A stretch of DNA of 64,000 bases. Source: Macrococcoides bohemicum (lineage in GTDB: Bacteria > Bacillota > Bacilli > Staphylococcales > Staphylococcaceae). The notes beneath the pieces are model-generated. The model ran no database searches, had not been told where the DNA came from, and was given only the letters and a program-made list of their open reading frames with translations. This document shows positions 1 to 9,424 of the stretch, in pieces. Position 1 is the first letter of the stretch. Each line of letters starts with the position of its first letter. The stretch is taken from the NCBI RefSeq assembly GCF_042658685.1, contig NZ_JBHSQY010000003.1; one strand, given 5' to 3'. A program made the translations under genes and the position numbers.

Positions 1-1008
1 TGAGATAACGTTCGTTGGTACGTAAGCTGAGATATCCCCTGCTTGTGTTTCAACGAATGGTAATGCAGTAATAGAACCGCCACCTAAATCATCATTTAAT
101 TTAGCCGCACGTTCTAATAGGCGACTGTGTAAGTAGAATACATCCCCAGGATAAGCTTCACGACCTGGCGGACGACGTAATAATAATGACAACTCACGGT
201 AAGCTGCTGCTTGTTTTGTTAAATCATCATATACGATTAATACGTGTTTACCGTTGAACATGAATTCTTCTGCCATTGCTACACCAGCGTAAGGCGCGAT
301 GTATAATAATGGAGCTGGTTGAGATGCTGATGCTGATACTACGATTGTATAGTCTAATGCACCGTGTTGACGTAAAGTTTCAACTGCAGTACGTACAGTT
401 GATTCTTTTTGTCCAATTGCTACGTATACACAAATCATATCTTCATCTTTTTGGTTAAGAATTGTATCGATTGCAACTGTTGTTTTACCAGTTTGACGGT
501 CACCGATGATTAACTCACGTTGGCCACGTCCGATTGGTACTAACGCATCAATCGCTTTGATACCTGTTTGTAATGGCTCATCAACTGATTTACGATCCAT
601 AACACCAGTAGCTGGTGACTCGATTGGACGTGTTTTAGTTGTGTTAAGCGGGCCACGTCCATCAATTGGTTGCCCTAATGGGTTAACAACACGTCCAATT
701 AACTCTTCGCCAACTGGAACTTCCATGATACGACCTGTACGTTTAACTTCGTCGCCTTCTTTAATATCTAAGTAAGGGCCTAAGATTACGACACCTACGT
801 TATTTTCTTCTAAATTTTGTGCAAGACCTAATACACCGTTACCAAACTCGACTAGTTCCCCAGCCATAACGTTGTTTAAGCCATGAACTAATGCAATACC
901 GTCACCGACCTGGATAACAGTACCTACATCCGTTACGGTCATACCAGACTCATAATTTGCAATCTGTGATTTTAGTAACGCACTGATTTCTTCAGCTTTG
1001 ATGGCCAT
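1..1008 (-). CDS. atpA: ATP synthase F1 subunit alpha (3' end beyond window)
   Basis: Alpha subunit of the F1 catalytic head of the proton-translocating ATP synthase, on the cytoplasmic face of the membrane. The frame opens at ATG (complement of 1006-1008) with MAIKAEEISALL and stays open to the left edge, giving about 336 of the roughly 500 residues usual for AtpA. The beta-barrel domain is followed by a Walker A loop GDRQTGKT near residue 170. It lies directly downstream of atpH in the conserved atpIBEFHA order, so gamma, beta and epsilon should follow beyond the edge. Identification is secure; only the C-terminal part is missing because of the window boundary. Confidence 0.98.
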   Translation of the reverse strand, partial: MAIKAEEISALLKSQIANYESGMTVTDVGTVIQVGDGIALVHGLNNVMAGELVEFGNGVLGLAQNLEENNVGVVILGPYLDIKEGDEVKRTGRIMEVPVGEELIGRVVNPLGQPIDGRGPLNTTKTRPIESPATGVMDRKSVDEPLQTGIKAIDALVPIGRGQRELIIGDRQTGKTTVAIDTILNQKDEDMICVYVAIGQKESTVRTAVETLRQHGALDYTIVVSASASQPAPLLYIAPYAGVAMAEEFMFNGKHVLIVYDDLTKQAAAYRELSLLLRRPPGREAYPGDVFYLHSRLLERAAKLNDDLGGGSITALPFVETQAGDISAYVPTNVIS

Positions 1009-1030
1009 TGATGTCACTCCTTATAAGAAA

Positions 1031-1564
1031 TTATTGTTTTTGAAACGACTTGCTTAATTGATTTAATTCATTGATAACTGAACCATCATATACTGTCGTT
1101 CCGATTGTAGTACGAATACCGCCGATTAAAGATTCATTAATAACATTTTCAATTAATAATTTTTTATAGCCTGTTTTTTCGATGAATACTTTTCCTAATT
1201 CATCTAACTCTTCAGAAGATAGTGGATATACAGATTCTACTTTCATCTTTGCCTGTTGGTTTGCATTGTTATAATATTCAACGAATGCATCTACAATACC
1301 AGGAATAAGTCCTAATTGTTTGCGATCAGCCAAGATTTTCAGTAAATTCATTAATGGTGTATCCACACCTTTGAAAGTTTCTGTAACGAATGATATACGT
1401 GCTTCTTTAGATACTTTTGGATCTTCTGCAAAAGACGCAAATGTTGAATCATTTACTAATGCCTGCTTTATCTCTAAAAGATCTGAATAAACACTTTGTG
1501 ATACACCTTGCACCTTTGCAACTTCTAATAAACTCTCTGCGTATTTATTTAAGACGTTGGCCAT
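1031..1564 (-). CDS. atpH: ATP synthase F1 subunit delta
   Basis: Delta subunit, the peripheral-stalk cap that joins the b subunits to the alpha-beta hexamer. The protein has 177 residues, the normal length, with the family-typical N-terminus MANVLNKYAESLLEVA and a conserved C-terminal region containing GGIRTTIG. Its ATG overlaps the atpF stop by one base (TAATG), which indicates translational coupling, and atpA follows after a short gap with its own ribosome binding site. Nothing unusual is seen. Confidence 0.97.
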   Translation of the reverse strand: MANVLNKYAESLLEVAKVQGVSQSVYSDLLEIKQALVNDSTFASFAEDPKVSKEARISFVTETFKGVDTPLMNLLKILADRKQLGLIPGIVDAFVEYYNNANQQAKMKVESVYPLSSEELDELGKVFIEKTGYKKLLIENVINESLIGGIRTTIGTTVYDGSVINELNQLSKSFQKQ

Positions 1565-2088
1565 TATTTATCGCCTGCCTCTTGAATAAATTGTTGAACA
1601 AGTTGTTTTTGATCTTGTTCGTTAATTTCTTTATTGATTACTTTTTGTGCAATTAAAACAGATAATTCAGCAACACGATCGTTGATGTCTGCAATAGCAC
1701 GTTGTTTTTCATTTTCAATTTCAACTTGTGCGTCGCTCACGATTTTGTTTGCACGCATATTAGCTTCGTGGATGATTGCTTCTTGTTGTGTTTTAGCTTG
1801 TGCTTTTGCATCTTCCATCATGATTGAAACTTCGTTTTGTGTTTTTGCTAATAAAGCTCTATTTTCTTCAGCGTAATGTTTTGCATCTTCATTTTGTTTT
1901 CTAGCGCTATCAAGATCGTTATTAATACCTTCTTGACGTTCATCCATAATTTTCTTAAGTGGCCCCCAGGCAAACTTACTTAAAAGTAATAATAAAATTA
2001 TGAACAGTGCTAAAGTATATAATGCTGTGCCCCATTGAACACCTTGAGGCACAGCTTGTGCTGTTTCACCTAATATTAAGAAATTCAA
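1564..2088 (-). CDS. atpF: ATP synthase Fo subunit b, TTG start
   Basis: Subunit b of the peripheral stalk, anchored by one N-terminal membrane helix (about residues 15-37, TALYTLALFIILLLLLSKFAW) and followed by a long charged, coiled-coil helix. An upstream ATG at 2106 exists but has no ribosome binding site. AAAGGAG lies inside that extension and is placed 8 bases before a TTG (complement of 2086-2088), giving MNFLILGETAQ. I therefore choose the TTG, for 174 residues. The b subunit is needed to hold the stator against rotor torque. It sits between atpE and atpH as usual; the end overlaps the atpH start. Confidence 0.93.
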   Translation of the reverse strand: MNFLILGETAQAVPQGVQWGTALYTLALFIILLLLLSKFAWGPLKKIMDERQEGINNDLDSARKQNEDAKHYAEENRALLAKTQNEVSIMMEDAKAQAKTQQEAIIHEANMRANKIVSDAQVEIENEKQRAIADINDRVAELSVLIAQKVINKEINEQDQKQLVQQFIQEAGDK

Positions 2089-2173
2089 AGTTAACGCTCC
2101 TTTCATCGCAGTTATATTGATAAATGAATGGCGAAATCAAAGTTGACTTCGCCTTAACGAGTTACTTATATGA

Positions 2174-2386
2174 TTATTTGTTCATTACCATGAAAGCGAT
2201 AACTACCGCGATGATAGGAAGTGCCTCTACTAAACCTACACCGATGAACATGATTGTCATTAATGGTCCACGAGATTCTGGTTGACGTGCTACACCTTCA
2301 ACTGTACGTGCTACGATGTTACTTACTCCTAAACTTGCTCCTAATGCTGCTAAACCGATTGCGATTGCTGCTGCTAATAAATTCAT
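2174..2386 (-). CDS. atpE: ATP synthase Fo subunit c
   Basis: Subunit c forms the rotating membrane ring that carries protons. The product is 70 residues, a hairpin of two hydrophobic helices with the polar loop RQPE and the proton-binding acidic residue in GLVEALPI of helix 2. Glycine- and alanine-rich helix 1 (AAAIAIGLAALGASLG) is typical. It lies between atpB and atpF and has a strong AGGAGG-type ribosome binding site, consistent with the need for many copies per enzyme. Confidence 0.97.
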   Translation of the reverse strand: MNLLAAAIAIGLAALGASLGVSNIVARTVEGVARQPESRGPLMTIMFIGVGLVEALPIIAVVIAFMVMNK

Positions 2387-2433
2387 GAATAATTTCCTCC
2401 TAAAGAAATATAATAGTTTTTTAATTTTTTATA

Positions 2434-3165
2434 TTAATGGTCATCTGACACTTTATGTGACATATAAACCATTGATAACATTGTGAAAATAAATGCTTGT
2501 ACAGCACCTACGAAAATTGAGAAACCTTGCCAAACCATTGTTGGGATTGCTGCACCTAAAAACCCAGCCGCACCCATTCCTGCACCAGCACCCATTACCG
2601 CAAGTAAACCTAGTAAAACTTCACCTGCAAAAATGTTACCATAAAGACGCAGACCTAACGTTAATGTAGAAGAAAATTCTTCAATAATCTTGAACGGTAC
2701 CATAAACCAAACGGGTTGAGCAAAACTTTTTAAGTAATTGCCACTTCCTCGCATTTTAACACCATAGAAATGCGTAAGTAGTACCATCAATATAGAAAGT
2801 GTTAATGTCACTGTTGGATCAGCAGTAGGTGATTTCCACCATAATGTATGACCGTTGATGATAGCAAATGGTAACCCTAGCATGTTTGCAATAAATATAA
2901 ACATTAAAATTGTTACAGCTAGAAAGTGAAAACGTCCACCTTTGTTCCAAGCCATATTACTGTTGATAATGCCTCTAGCAAAATCGAAAATCCACTCGAT
3001 AAAATTCTGTTTGCCATGTGGTCTAATACTTAAGTTACGTGTGCATAAAAGTGCGATAATAAATACAATTACAGCTGTAACTGTCAGCATTAAAACTGAT
3101 GATAAATCGAACAGTAAATTATGACCTGCAATTTCGAGATTATAGAGGGGTGATTCGTGTTCCAT
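2434..3165 (-). CDS. atpB: ATP synthase Fo subunit a
   Basis: Subunit a provides the two proton half-channels beside the c-ring. The 243-residue polytopic protein has five or more hydrophobic helices; the essential arginine lies in the conserved helix segment LTLGLRLYGNIFAGE around residues 170-185. The C-terminal segment QAFIFTMLSMVYMSHKV is typical. It is the second gene of the atp operon, 23 bases downstream of atpI. Confidence 0.97.
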   Translation of the reverse strand: MEHESPLYNLEIAGHNLLFDLSSVLMLTVTAVIVFIIALLCTRNLSIRPHGKQNFIEWIFDFARGIINSNMAWNKGGRFHFLAVTILMFIFIANMLGLPFAIINGHTLWWKSPTADPTVTLTLSILMVLLTHFYGVKMRGSGNYLKSFAQPVWFMVPFKIIEEFSSTLTLGLRLYGNIFAGEVLLGLLAVMGAGAGMGAAGFLGAAIPTMVWQGFSIFVGAVQAFIFTMLSMVYMSHKVSDDH

Positions 3166-3188
3166 TTCTTCACCTCTTCCTTTATGTA

Positions 3189-3542
3189 TTATTTTTTTAA
3201 ACTGTTCACACCATGAATGATAATCATTACATAGGTCAACATTAGGCCAAGTGCGATACCTAATATATCAAATATTGCAGGATATCTCACCCAGAAGAGG
3301 CATGCCATGACCGCTATTAAAAAGCGAATGCCCATACCACTTGTGATGTACAATGCATCACTCTTAATCGCACGCGATAAATTGTGATACCATACAAAAG
3401 TACTAATCGCAGACGCAATAGTACCAATAACTAATCCTAACACAAAATCATTATGCATGAACATAGCAATTATTAAGAGTATTAAGATTAGGTATATAAA
3501 ATATTGCAGATATTGCTTAAAAAATGTCTTGAATTCTGACAT
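3189..3542 (-). CDS. atpI: ATP synthase accessory protein I
   Basis: Small 117-residue membrane protein with four predicted hydrophobic helices, positioned as the first gene of the atp operon. AtpI proteins in other bacteria assist c-ring assembly or magnesium handling; that role is inferred from position and family character, since the sequence itself is poorly conserved. The operon promoter lies about 60-90 bases upstream. Confidence 0.85.
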   Translation of the reverse strand: MSEFKTFFKQYLQYFIYLILILLIIAMFMHNDFVLGLVIGTIASAISTFVWYHNLSRAIKSDALYITSGMGIRFLIAVMACLFWVRYPAIFDILGIALGLMLTYVMIIIHGVNSLKK

Positions 3543-3601
3543 ATTGGGAACTCCTTAGAAATAGTTTTCACGCGGATGAAAACCGTTTCATTCCACATTT
3601 T

Positions 3602-3630
3602 ATGATAATATAGGCAAAATACCGTGTCAA
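3602..3630 (-). promoter_or_regulatory. atp operon sigma-A promoter
   Basis: On the minus strand, TTGACA (3625-3630) is followed after exactly 17 bases by TATCAT (3602-3607), a good housekeeping promoter about 60 bases upstream of the atpI start. The region between it and the mnaA stop (3718) is AT-rich with no obvious terminator hairpin, so some read-through from mnaA into atp is possible. Confidence 0.7.
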
Positions 3631-3717
3631 TGCTATGTCAAAACTTTAGAAACATAAATTTCACGGAATGTTCACAAATTAGACAAATAATTATGTTTCG
3701 TTTTAAAAATTATTTAA

Positions 3718-4869
3718 TTAATTATTTTCAGATGCTTCTACCTTAAATGGTACCGGTTTTTCTTGTGTCAAGTTAAAATAATATTTTATATGACCACAAA
3801 TTCTTTTAGAAGTTTCACCATCTCCATAAGGGTTGCTTGCTTTTGACATACTTTGGTAAGTTGTTTCATCTGTCAGTAACGTTTTTGTTAACTGATAAAT
3901 ATTTTCTTCTTCAATGCCTGCAAGTTTTAATGTTCCAGCTTTAACACCTTCAGGGCGTTCTGTCGTATCACGTAGTACAAGTACGGGCTTACCTAAAGAA
4001 GGCGCTTCTTCCTGGACACCACCTGAATCCGTTAATATAAAATGACTGCGCGAAGCAAAGTTATGGAAATCAATAACATCTAACGGTTCAATAAGTTGAA
4101 CGCGATTGTGATTTGCTAAATGTTCAGCTGCAATCTCACGTACTTTAGGATTTTTATGCATCGGATAAACAACTTCAACATCTTCAAATTCATCGACGAT
4201 ACGACGAATTGCACTGAAAATATTGTGCATCGGTTGTCCGATATTTTCTCTGCGGTGCGCCGTAAGTAAAATCACTTTTCTGCCTTCAGCATTTTCAAGG
4301 ATTTCAGATACGTAATCACTTTTTACTGTTGTCTTCAATGCATCAATTGCAGTGTTTCCAGTAATCGCAATTTTGTCCGCCGGTTTATTCTCATTCAGTA
4401 AGTTTTGTGCAGCTTCTTCAGTCGGTGAGAAGTGAATATCTGCAAGTACACCTGTCATTTGACGGTTCATCTCTTCCGGGAATGGAGAATATTTCTGGAA
4501 AGTTCGTAATCCCGCTTCTACGTGACCGATTGCAACTTCGTTATAGAAGGCAGCAAGACTACCTGCAAATGTTGTCGTTGTATCACCATGGACTAAGATC
4601 ATATCAGGCTTAGCTTCCTGAATCACTTCTTCTAAGCCTAAAATTACACGACTTGTCACTTCTGATAACGTTTGTCCTGCTTTCATTATGTTTAGATCGT
4701 AATCTGGCGTAATATCAAAGATTGTTAATACTTGATCCAGCATTTCTCTATGTTGCGCAGTAACAACTACAATTGGTTCTAACTCCGGGTCTTCTTTTAA
4801 AGCGAGTACAAGAGGGGCCATTTTAATCGCTTCAGGTCTTGTACCAAAAATCGTCATAATTTTTTTCAT
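3718..4869 (-). CDS. mnaA: UDP-N-acetylglucosamine 2-epimerase (non-hydrolysing)
   Basis: Interconverts UDP-GlcNAc and UDP-ManNAc, supplying ManNAc for the wall teichoic acid linkage unit. The 383-residue protein shows the family motifs GTRPEAIKMAPL near the N-terminus, GHVEAGLRT, LTAHRRENIGQP, and the nucleotide-binding segment TDSGGVQEEAPSLGKP. Length is normal. It lies between upp and the atp operon in the same orientation, the order known from staphylococci, and has a TAGGAG ribosome binding site. Confidence 0.95.
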   Translation of the reverse strand: MKKIMTIFGTRPEAIKMAPLVLALKEDPELEPIVVVTAQHREMLDQVLTIFDITPDYDLNIMKAGQTLSEVTSRVILGLEEVIQEAKPDMILVHGDTTTTFAGSLAAFYNEVAIGHVEAGLRTFQKYSPFPEEMNRQMTGVLADIHFSPTEEAAQNLLNENKPADKIAITGNTAIDALKTTVKSDYVSEILENAEGRKVILLTAHRRENIGQPMHNIFSAIRRIVDEFEDVEVVYPMHKNPKVREIAAEHLANHNRVQLIEPLDVIDFHNFASRSHFILTDSGGVQEEAPSLGKPVLVLRDTTERPEGVKAGTLKLAGIEEENIYQLTKTLLTDETTYQSMSKASNPYGDGETSKRICGHIKYYFNLTQEKPVPFKVEASENN

Positions 4870-4886
4870 GATAATCTCCTATATTC

Positions 4887-5516
4887 TTATTTTGTACCAA
4901 ATAATCTATCGCCAGCATCACCTAATCCAGGGACGATATAGCCATGGTCATCTAATTTCTCATCTAATGCTGCGATATAGATATCTACATCAGGATGTGC
5001 CTCTTGTAATAACTTAACACCTTCCGGCGCAGCGATTAAACACATAAAACGAATTTTAGTAGCGCCACGTTTCTTTAAAGAATTAATCGCTTCAATTGCA
5101 GAACCACCTGTAGCAAGCATCGGGTCAACGACGATAAAATCACGTTCCTCAATATCCTGAGGTAACTTTGCGAAGTATTCAACAGGTTGCAAAGTTTCAG
5201 GGTCACGATATAATCCGATATGTCCGACACGCGCTGCCGGAATTAACTTTAATACACCATCAGTCATACCTAATCCTGCGCGTAAAATAGGTACAACTGC
5301 CATCTTCTTACCTGATAAACGTTTTGCTGTCATTTCAGTAACTGGTGTCTTCACTGTGACATCATCTAATTCTAAATCGCGCGTAACTTCGTATGCCATT
5401 AACATACCTACTTCATCTACAAGCTCGCGGAATTCTTTCGTTCCAGTCTGCTCGTCTCGAATGTAACTTAACTTATGTTGAATTAACGGGTGATCAAAAA
5501 CATGGACTTTCGCCAT
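4887..5516 (-). CDS. upp: Uracil phosphoribosyltransferase
   Basis: Pyrimidine salvage enzyme converting uracil and PRPP to UMP. The PRPP-binding loop is visible as DPMLATGGSAIEAI, and the C-terminal uracil-binding GYIVPGLGDAGDR is intact. A longer frame begins at a TTG at 5531, but GGAGAAG lies inside it, 6 bases before the ATG at 5516 giving MAKVHVFDHPLIQHKLSYIR, the usual Upp start. The product is 209 residues. It sits between glyA and mnaA as in Bacillus and Staphylococcus. Confidence 0.97.
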   Translation of the reverse strand: MAKVHVFDHPLIQHKLSYIRDEQTGTKEFRELVDEVGMLMAYEVTRDLELDDVTVKTPVTEMTAKRLSGKKMAVVPILRAGLGMTDGVLKLIPAARVGHIGLYRDPETLQPVEYFAKLPQDIEERDFIVVDPMLATGGSAIEAINSLKKRGATKIRFMCLIAAPEGVKLLQEAHPDVDIYIAALDEKLDDHGYIVPGLGDAGDRLFGTK

Positions 5517-5584
5517 AATAATCTTCTCCAAACTATATTGTATTTATTTCTTTTTATAAACTCAGGTGATTTATCGTTAAATCT

Positions 5585-6823
5585 TTACTGATATAAAGGA
5601 AACTTATCTGTAATTGATTTAACTTGCTCTCTTGCTTTCGCTAACACTTGTTCATCTTCATAATTTGCTAATACGTCAGCGATAATATTACCGATTAATT
5701 TCATTTCATCTTCTTTTAAACCACGTGTTGTTACTGCTGGCGTACCAATTCGAATACCACTTGTTACAAATGGACTTGTCTTATCAAATGGAATCGTATT
5801 TTTATTCGTAGTAATACCAACTGCGTCTAACGCATGTTCTGCAATCTTACCTGTTAAGTCCATCGGTGTCACATCAACACTAAACAGATGATTATCTGTG
5901 CCACCACTTACGATGCGAAGTCCTCTTTCTGACAATGACGCAGCAAGCGTCTTCGCATTGTTAATAACTTGTGTTTGATACGTCTTAAATTCAGGTTGTA
6001 ACGCTTCACCAAATGCCACAGCTTTCGCTGCGATTACATGCATTAAAGGTCCGCCTTGAATACCTGGGAATATTGCTTTATCGATTGCTTTTGCATATTC
6101 CGCTTTACATAAAATCATACCACCACGTGGCCCACGTAACGTCTTATGCGTCGTTGTCGTTACAAAATCAGCATATGGTACTGGGTTTTCATGAAGCCCT
6201 GTAGCTACAAGTCCAGCGATGTGTGCCATATCAACCATAAATAATGCGCCAACTTCATCAGCAATTTCTCTAAATTGTTTAAAGTCAATTTCACGTGAAT
6301 ATGCTGAAGCACCAGCAATAATTAATTTCGGTTTGTGTTCTTTTGCTAAAGCACGTACATTGTCATAATTGATTGTTTCAGTTTCTTTATCCACCTCGTA
6401 AGCTACGAAATGATAATCTATACCACTGAAATTCACATGAGAACCGTGCGTTAAATGTCCACCGTGACTTAAATCCATGCCTAGTACAGTATCTCCTGGT
6501 TTAATCGCTACACGGTAAACCGCCATATTCGCCTGAGATCCTGAATGCGGCTGAACGTTTGCATGTTCTGCTCCAAATAATTCTTTCGCTCTGTCTCTTG
6601 CTAAATCTTCTACGATATCGACAAACTCACATCCACCATAATAACGCTTATGCGGGTAACCTTCAGCGTATTTATTTGTTAATACTGATCCTTGAGCTTC
6701 CATTACAGCTTTAGAAACAAAATTTTCTGAAGCAATTAATTCAATGTTGTTATTTTGTCTTTCTAATTCTTTATTCATTGCCTCAAATAGTACATTATCC
6801 TGCGCTTTAATTTCGTTCATCAT
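5585..6823 (-). CDS. glyA: Serine hydroxymethyltransferase
   Basis: PLP enzyme that converts serine and tetrahydrofolate to glycine and 5,10-methylene-THF, the main one-carbon entry. At 412 residues it is full length. The PLP lysine lies in TTTTHKTLRGPRGG (near residue 230); the N-terminal SENFVS, GYPHKRYYGGC and the HSGSQAN loop are intact. It is preceded by ywlG and followed by upp, the conserved order. Confidence 0.98.
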   Translation of the reverse strand: MMNEIKAQDNVLFEAMNKELERQNNNIELIASENFVSKAVMEAQGSVLTNKYAEGYPHKRYYGGCEFVDIVEDLARDRAKELFGAEHANVQPHSGSQANMAVYRVAIKPGDTVLGMDLSHGGHLTHGSHVNFSGIDYHFVAYEVDKETETINYDNVRALAKEHKPKLIIAGASAYSREIDFKQFREIADEVGALFMVDMAHIAGLVATGLHENPVPYADFVTTTTHKTLRGPRGGMILCKAEYAKAIDKAIFPGIQGGPLMHVIAAKAVAFGEALQPEFKTYQTQVINNAKTLAASLSERGLRIVSGGTDNHLFSVDVTPMDLTGKIAEHALDAVGITTNKNTIPFDKTSPFVTSGIRIGTPAVTTRGLKEDEMKLIGNIIADVLANYEDEQVLAKAREQVKSITDKFPLYQ

Positions 6824-6842
6824 ATATCCCCCTGATATTCAT

Positions 6843-7364
6843 TTAATATTGACTTCTAGGACCACCAATTAACTTCGGACGATGCGTTGCAATCGTAACC
6901 ACTGCTTCGCCTACTTTTTTCGTTGCAACGCGTACAGGAATCTGTACATGTTTAATATGTTGACCAATCAGCGTCTGACCGATATCAATACCTATATCAC
7001 ACACGACATGCTCAACAACTACTGGATCTTCGAAACTTTGATATGCCAGACTACTCATACTGCCACCTGCCCCTTTTACAGGTACCACGCTGACTATTTC
7101 AAAGCCATATCGCTCCTGCACACGACGTTCCATCGTTATCGCACGATTGATATGTTCACAACCCTGGAAACAAAAATCAACACCCGTTTGTTTGTGTATA
7201 CGTTGAAATGCTTCAAAAAATACTTTTGCTACTTCATCAGAACTATTTGTACCGATACGTTCACCAATAACTTCAGAAGTTGAACATCCAATAACACATA
7301 ACGTATTTGGCTTAAAGAAATCAATTGCTACGAGTTCATCCAGCAATGTATTAATGTTATCCAT
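6843..7364 (-). CDS. ywlG: TIGR01440/YwlG family protein
   Basis: 173-residue protein of the YwlG family (UPF0340), found in this exact neighbourhood in Bacillus and Staphylococcus. The conserved features are CVIGCSTSEVIGERIG near the N-terminus, FQGCEHINRA in the middle, and HIKHVQIPVR toward the end. Several conserved Cys and His residues suggest a ligand or metal site, but the biochemical role is not established. Its start overlaps the end of rpiB by 8 bases, so the two are probably translated together. Confidence 0.9.
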   Translation of the reverse strand: MDNINTLLDELVAIDFFKPNTLCVIGCSTSEVIGERIGTNSSDEVAKVFFEAFQRIHKQTGVDFCFQGCEHINRAITMERRVQERYGFEIVSVVPVKGAGGSMSSLAYQSFEDPVVVEHVVCDIGIDIGQTLIGQHIKHVQIPVRVATKKVGEAVVTIATHRPKLIGGPRSQY

Positions 7365-7803
7365 TGCTAGACTCCAGCTGCGCTATTTTATCGATACGTT
7401 TCTGATGGCGTCCACCTTCAAATTCACCATCCAACCATGTTTTAACGATAAGTAGCATCAATCCTTCACCAATAACGCGTTGTCCCATTGCCAGGATGTT
7501 CGAATTATTATGTTCGCGTGTCACTTGAGCTGTAAACACGTCATGAACGAGCGCACAACGAATACCCGGCACTTTATTTGCTGTAATACTCATCCCAATA
7601 CCAGTACCGCAAATCAAAATGCCTCGGTCATATTCACCGTTTGCTACAGCATGTGCTACAGGACCTGCATAGTCTGGATAATCGACTGATTCAGTTGATG
7701 CTGGCCCGAAATCCTTAAACTCAGTACCTTGTGCTGTTAAAAATTCTGTAATTTTAGCTTTGTACTCAAATCCACCATGGTCACTTGCAATCGCAATCTT
7801 CAC
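7357..7803 (-). CDS. rpiB: Ribose 5-phosphate isomerase B
   Basis: RpiB/LacAB-type sugar-phosphate isomerase, interconverting ribose 5-phosphate and ribulose 5-phosphate. The N-terminus MKIAIASDHGGFEYK and the active-site cysteine segment LICGTGIGMSITANK are diagnostic; ALVHDVFTAQ and REHNNSNILAMG are also conserved. The length of 148 residues is normal. LacA/LacB are related, but the single-gene context beside ywlG and ywlE points to rpiB (ywlF in B. subtilis). Confidence 0.93.
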   Translation of the reverse strand: MKIAIASDHGGFEYKAKITEFLTAQGTEFKDFGPASTESVDYPDYAGPVAHAVANGEYDRGILICGTGIGMSITANKVPGIRCALVHDVFTAQVTREHNNSNILAMGQRVIGEGLMLLIVKTWLDGEFEGGRHQKRIDKIAQLESSNG

Positions 7804-7898
7804 AATATCCCTCCTCTTATTACATACTTCATATTATAGCCTATTTAAAAAGTGAGTTAAAACATTTCCGGAAAATGATTCGTTATTTTTTGAATTGT

Positions 7899-8324
7899 CT
7901 ATTTTTCATCAATTTTTGTTAATAATTTCGTGATATTTTCCTGTAACTGTTCGTAAGTCTGTTGATATATTTCATAATCTCCACCATATGGATCCTGGAT
8001 GTCCTGACTTACACCATCCACATATTCAATTAACGTATATACATTGCTTGCTGGATACATCGAACGAATCGTATCACGGTGATTTGCTGTCATCGTTAAG
8101 ATTAAATCTTTTTCACTATCCACGCGGTCAAAGCCAGCACTTAGTGAAGCAACCGGCAAATGATTCGTTTCAATAATTTGTTGTGTATGGCGTGAAGCGG
8201 GCATACCATCCATCGCAAAAATACCTCTCGATGAAAATGAATGTTTATTTGACATTGATTTTGCGATACTTTCTGCTAGCGGACTACGGCACGTATTTCC
8301 TGTACAAACAAAAACGATATCCAT
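7899..8324 (-). CDS. ywlE: Low-molecular-weight protein arginine/tyrosine phosphatase
   Basis: Small cytoplasmic phosphatase with the P-loop VCTGNTCRSPLAES at residues 6-19 and the general-acid DPYGG motif near residue 112. The family member in B. subtilis (YwlE) is a protein-arginine phosphatase; the threonine in the loop (GNTCRS) agrees with that subgroup. 141 residues. It lies just downstream of ywlC. In S. aureus the equivalent is PtpB. Whether this one acts on phospho-Arg or phospho-Tyr is inferred. Confidence 0.88.
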   Translation of the reverse strand: MDIVFVCTGNTCRSPLAESIAKSMSNKHSFSSRGIFAMDGMPASRHTQQIIETNHLPVASLSAGFDRVDSEKDLILTMTANHRDTIRSMYPASNVYTLIEYVDGVSQDIQDPYGGDYEIYQQTYEQLQENITKLLTKIDEK

Positions 8325-8332
8325 CTTTCTCC

Positions 8333-9337
8333 CTACTTTCCTGAAGTTGCTTTATTGATGCGATTCATTAATGCATCGCTCCCGTCAATATGGGAATAGT
8401 CAGCGATATAGAGCTTTGTAATTTCTTTCTGCTGATCCATCTCGCGTAATGCACTATATAAATTATGCATGGCACCTTCAATATCTTCAAATGTCTCGCT
8501 TAAAGCATATGTCACATTGTCATTAAAACGTGATAACTCATTACGTGGTGCTATCAGCGCTTCATTTGAGGCAAGCTGTAATTGCGTTATATCAGACACA
8601 AGTACCATAGGACTGTCGGGTGCATAATGACGATATTTCATACCAGGTGCTATCGGCTGTTCTGTATTATAGTGTGCTGTTGTAATGCATCCTGGAATGA
8701 TGCGCTCTAAATTATCTTTTGTAATCGCACCTGGACGTGCAATTTTATATGGATAAGATGTACAATCCAAAACCGTGCTTTCAATACCTACATCTACCTG
8801 AAATCCTTCGACAATGCCATAAATCTTTCCATCCATATCAAACTTCACATGATCTGCAGTTGTTGGAGACGGCTTTCCACTCGTATTTGCAGAAGGTGCA
8901 GCAAGCGGTAGATAAACTAATTTCAGTATTTGGCGTGCAATTTTATCACTTGGCATTCGTACTGCTACTGAATTAAGTCCAGCGGTAACTGCAGGTGCTA
9001 GCACGTCTTTTTGAAGCGGTAAAATAAATGAAATTGGTCCTGGCCAGAACGCATCCATCAATTGATGTACTTTATCATCCGGAATACATGCAAAGTCTTC
9101 AATTTGTGTTTTTTCATAAATGTGAACGATAAGTGGATTATCCTGCGGACGTCCTTTCGCTTTAAAAATTTTATCCACAGCCGTACTGCTCAATGCATTA
9201 GCAGCTAATCCGTAAACTGTTTCGGTAGGAATTGCAATGATTTCATCTTGTTTAAACCCTGTAATGATTTCCTGTACTTGTGGATATCTTGATAAGTCAT
9301 CCACATTGTTACGCACATTCCAAATTTTTGTCTGCAT
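8333..9337 (-). CDS. ywlC: Threonylcarbamoyl-AMP synthase (Sua5/YwlC)
   Basis: Makes threonylcarbamoyl-AMP from threonine, bicarbonate and ATP for t6A modification of tRNA. The YrdC-like domain (about residues 15-205) carries the KAKGRPQDNPL and SANTSGKPSPT motifs, and the C-terminal Sua5 domain begins after PGAITKDNLERI and includes PGMKYRHYAP. A longer frame starts at 9361, but GAGGGGA is placed 6 bases before the ATG at 9337 (MQTKIWNVR), giving 334 residues. It follows prmC and precedes ywlE, as in B. subtilis. Confidence 0.94.
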   Translation of the reverse strand: MQTKIWNVRNNVDDLSRYPQVQEIITGFKQDEIIAIPTETVYGLAANALSSTAVDKIFKAKGRPQDNPLIVHIYEKTQIEDFACIPDDKVHQLMDAFWPGPISFILPLQKDVLAPAVTAGLNSVAVRMPSDKIARQILKLVYLPLAAPSANTSGKPSPTTADHVKFDMDGKIYGIVEGFQVDVGIESTVLDCTSYPYKIARPGAITKDNLERIIPGCITTAHYNTEQPIAPGMKYRHYAPDSPMVLVSDITQLQLASNEALIAPRNELSRFNDNVTYALSETFEDIEGAMHNLYSALREMDQQKEITKLYIADYSHIDGSDALMNRINKATSGK

Positions 9338-9424
9338 GCTGAATCCCCTCTCTTTACTCATATTTTAAAACAAAATAAAAAGTTATGCACAAATTGTGGA
9401 TAACTCCTGTAATTTGTGTATAAC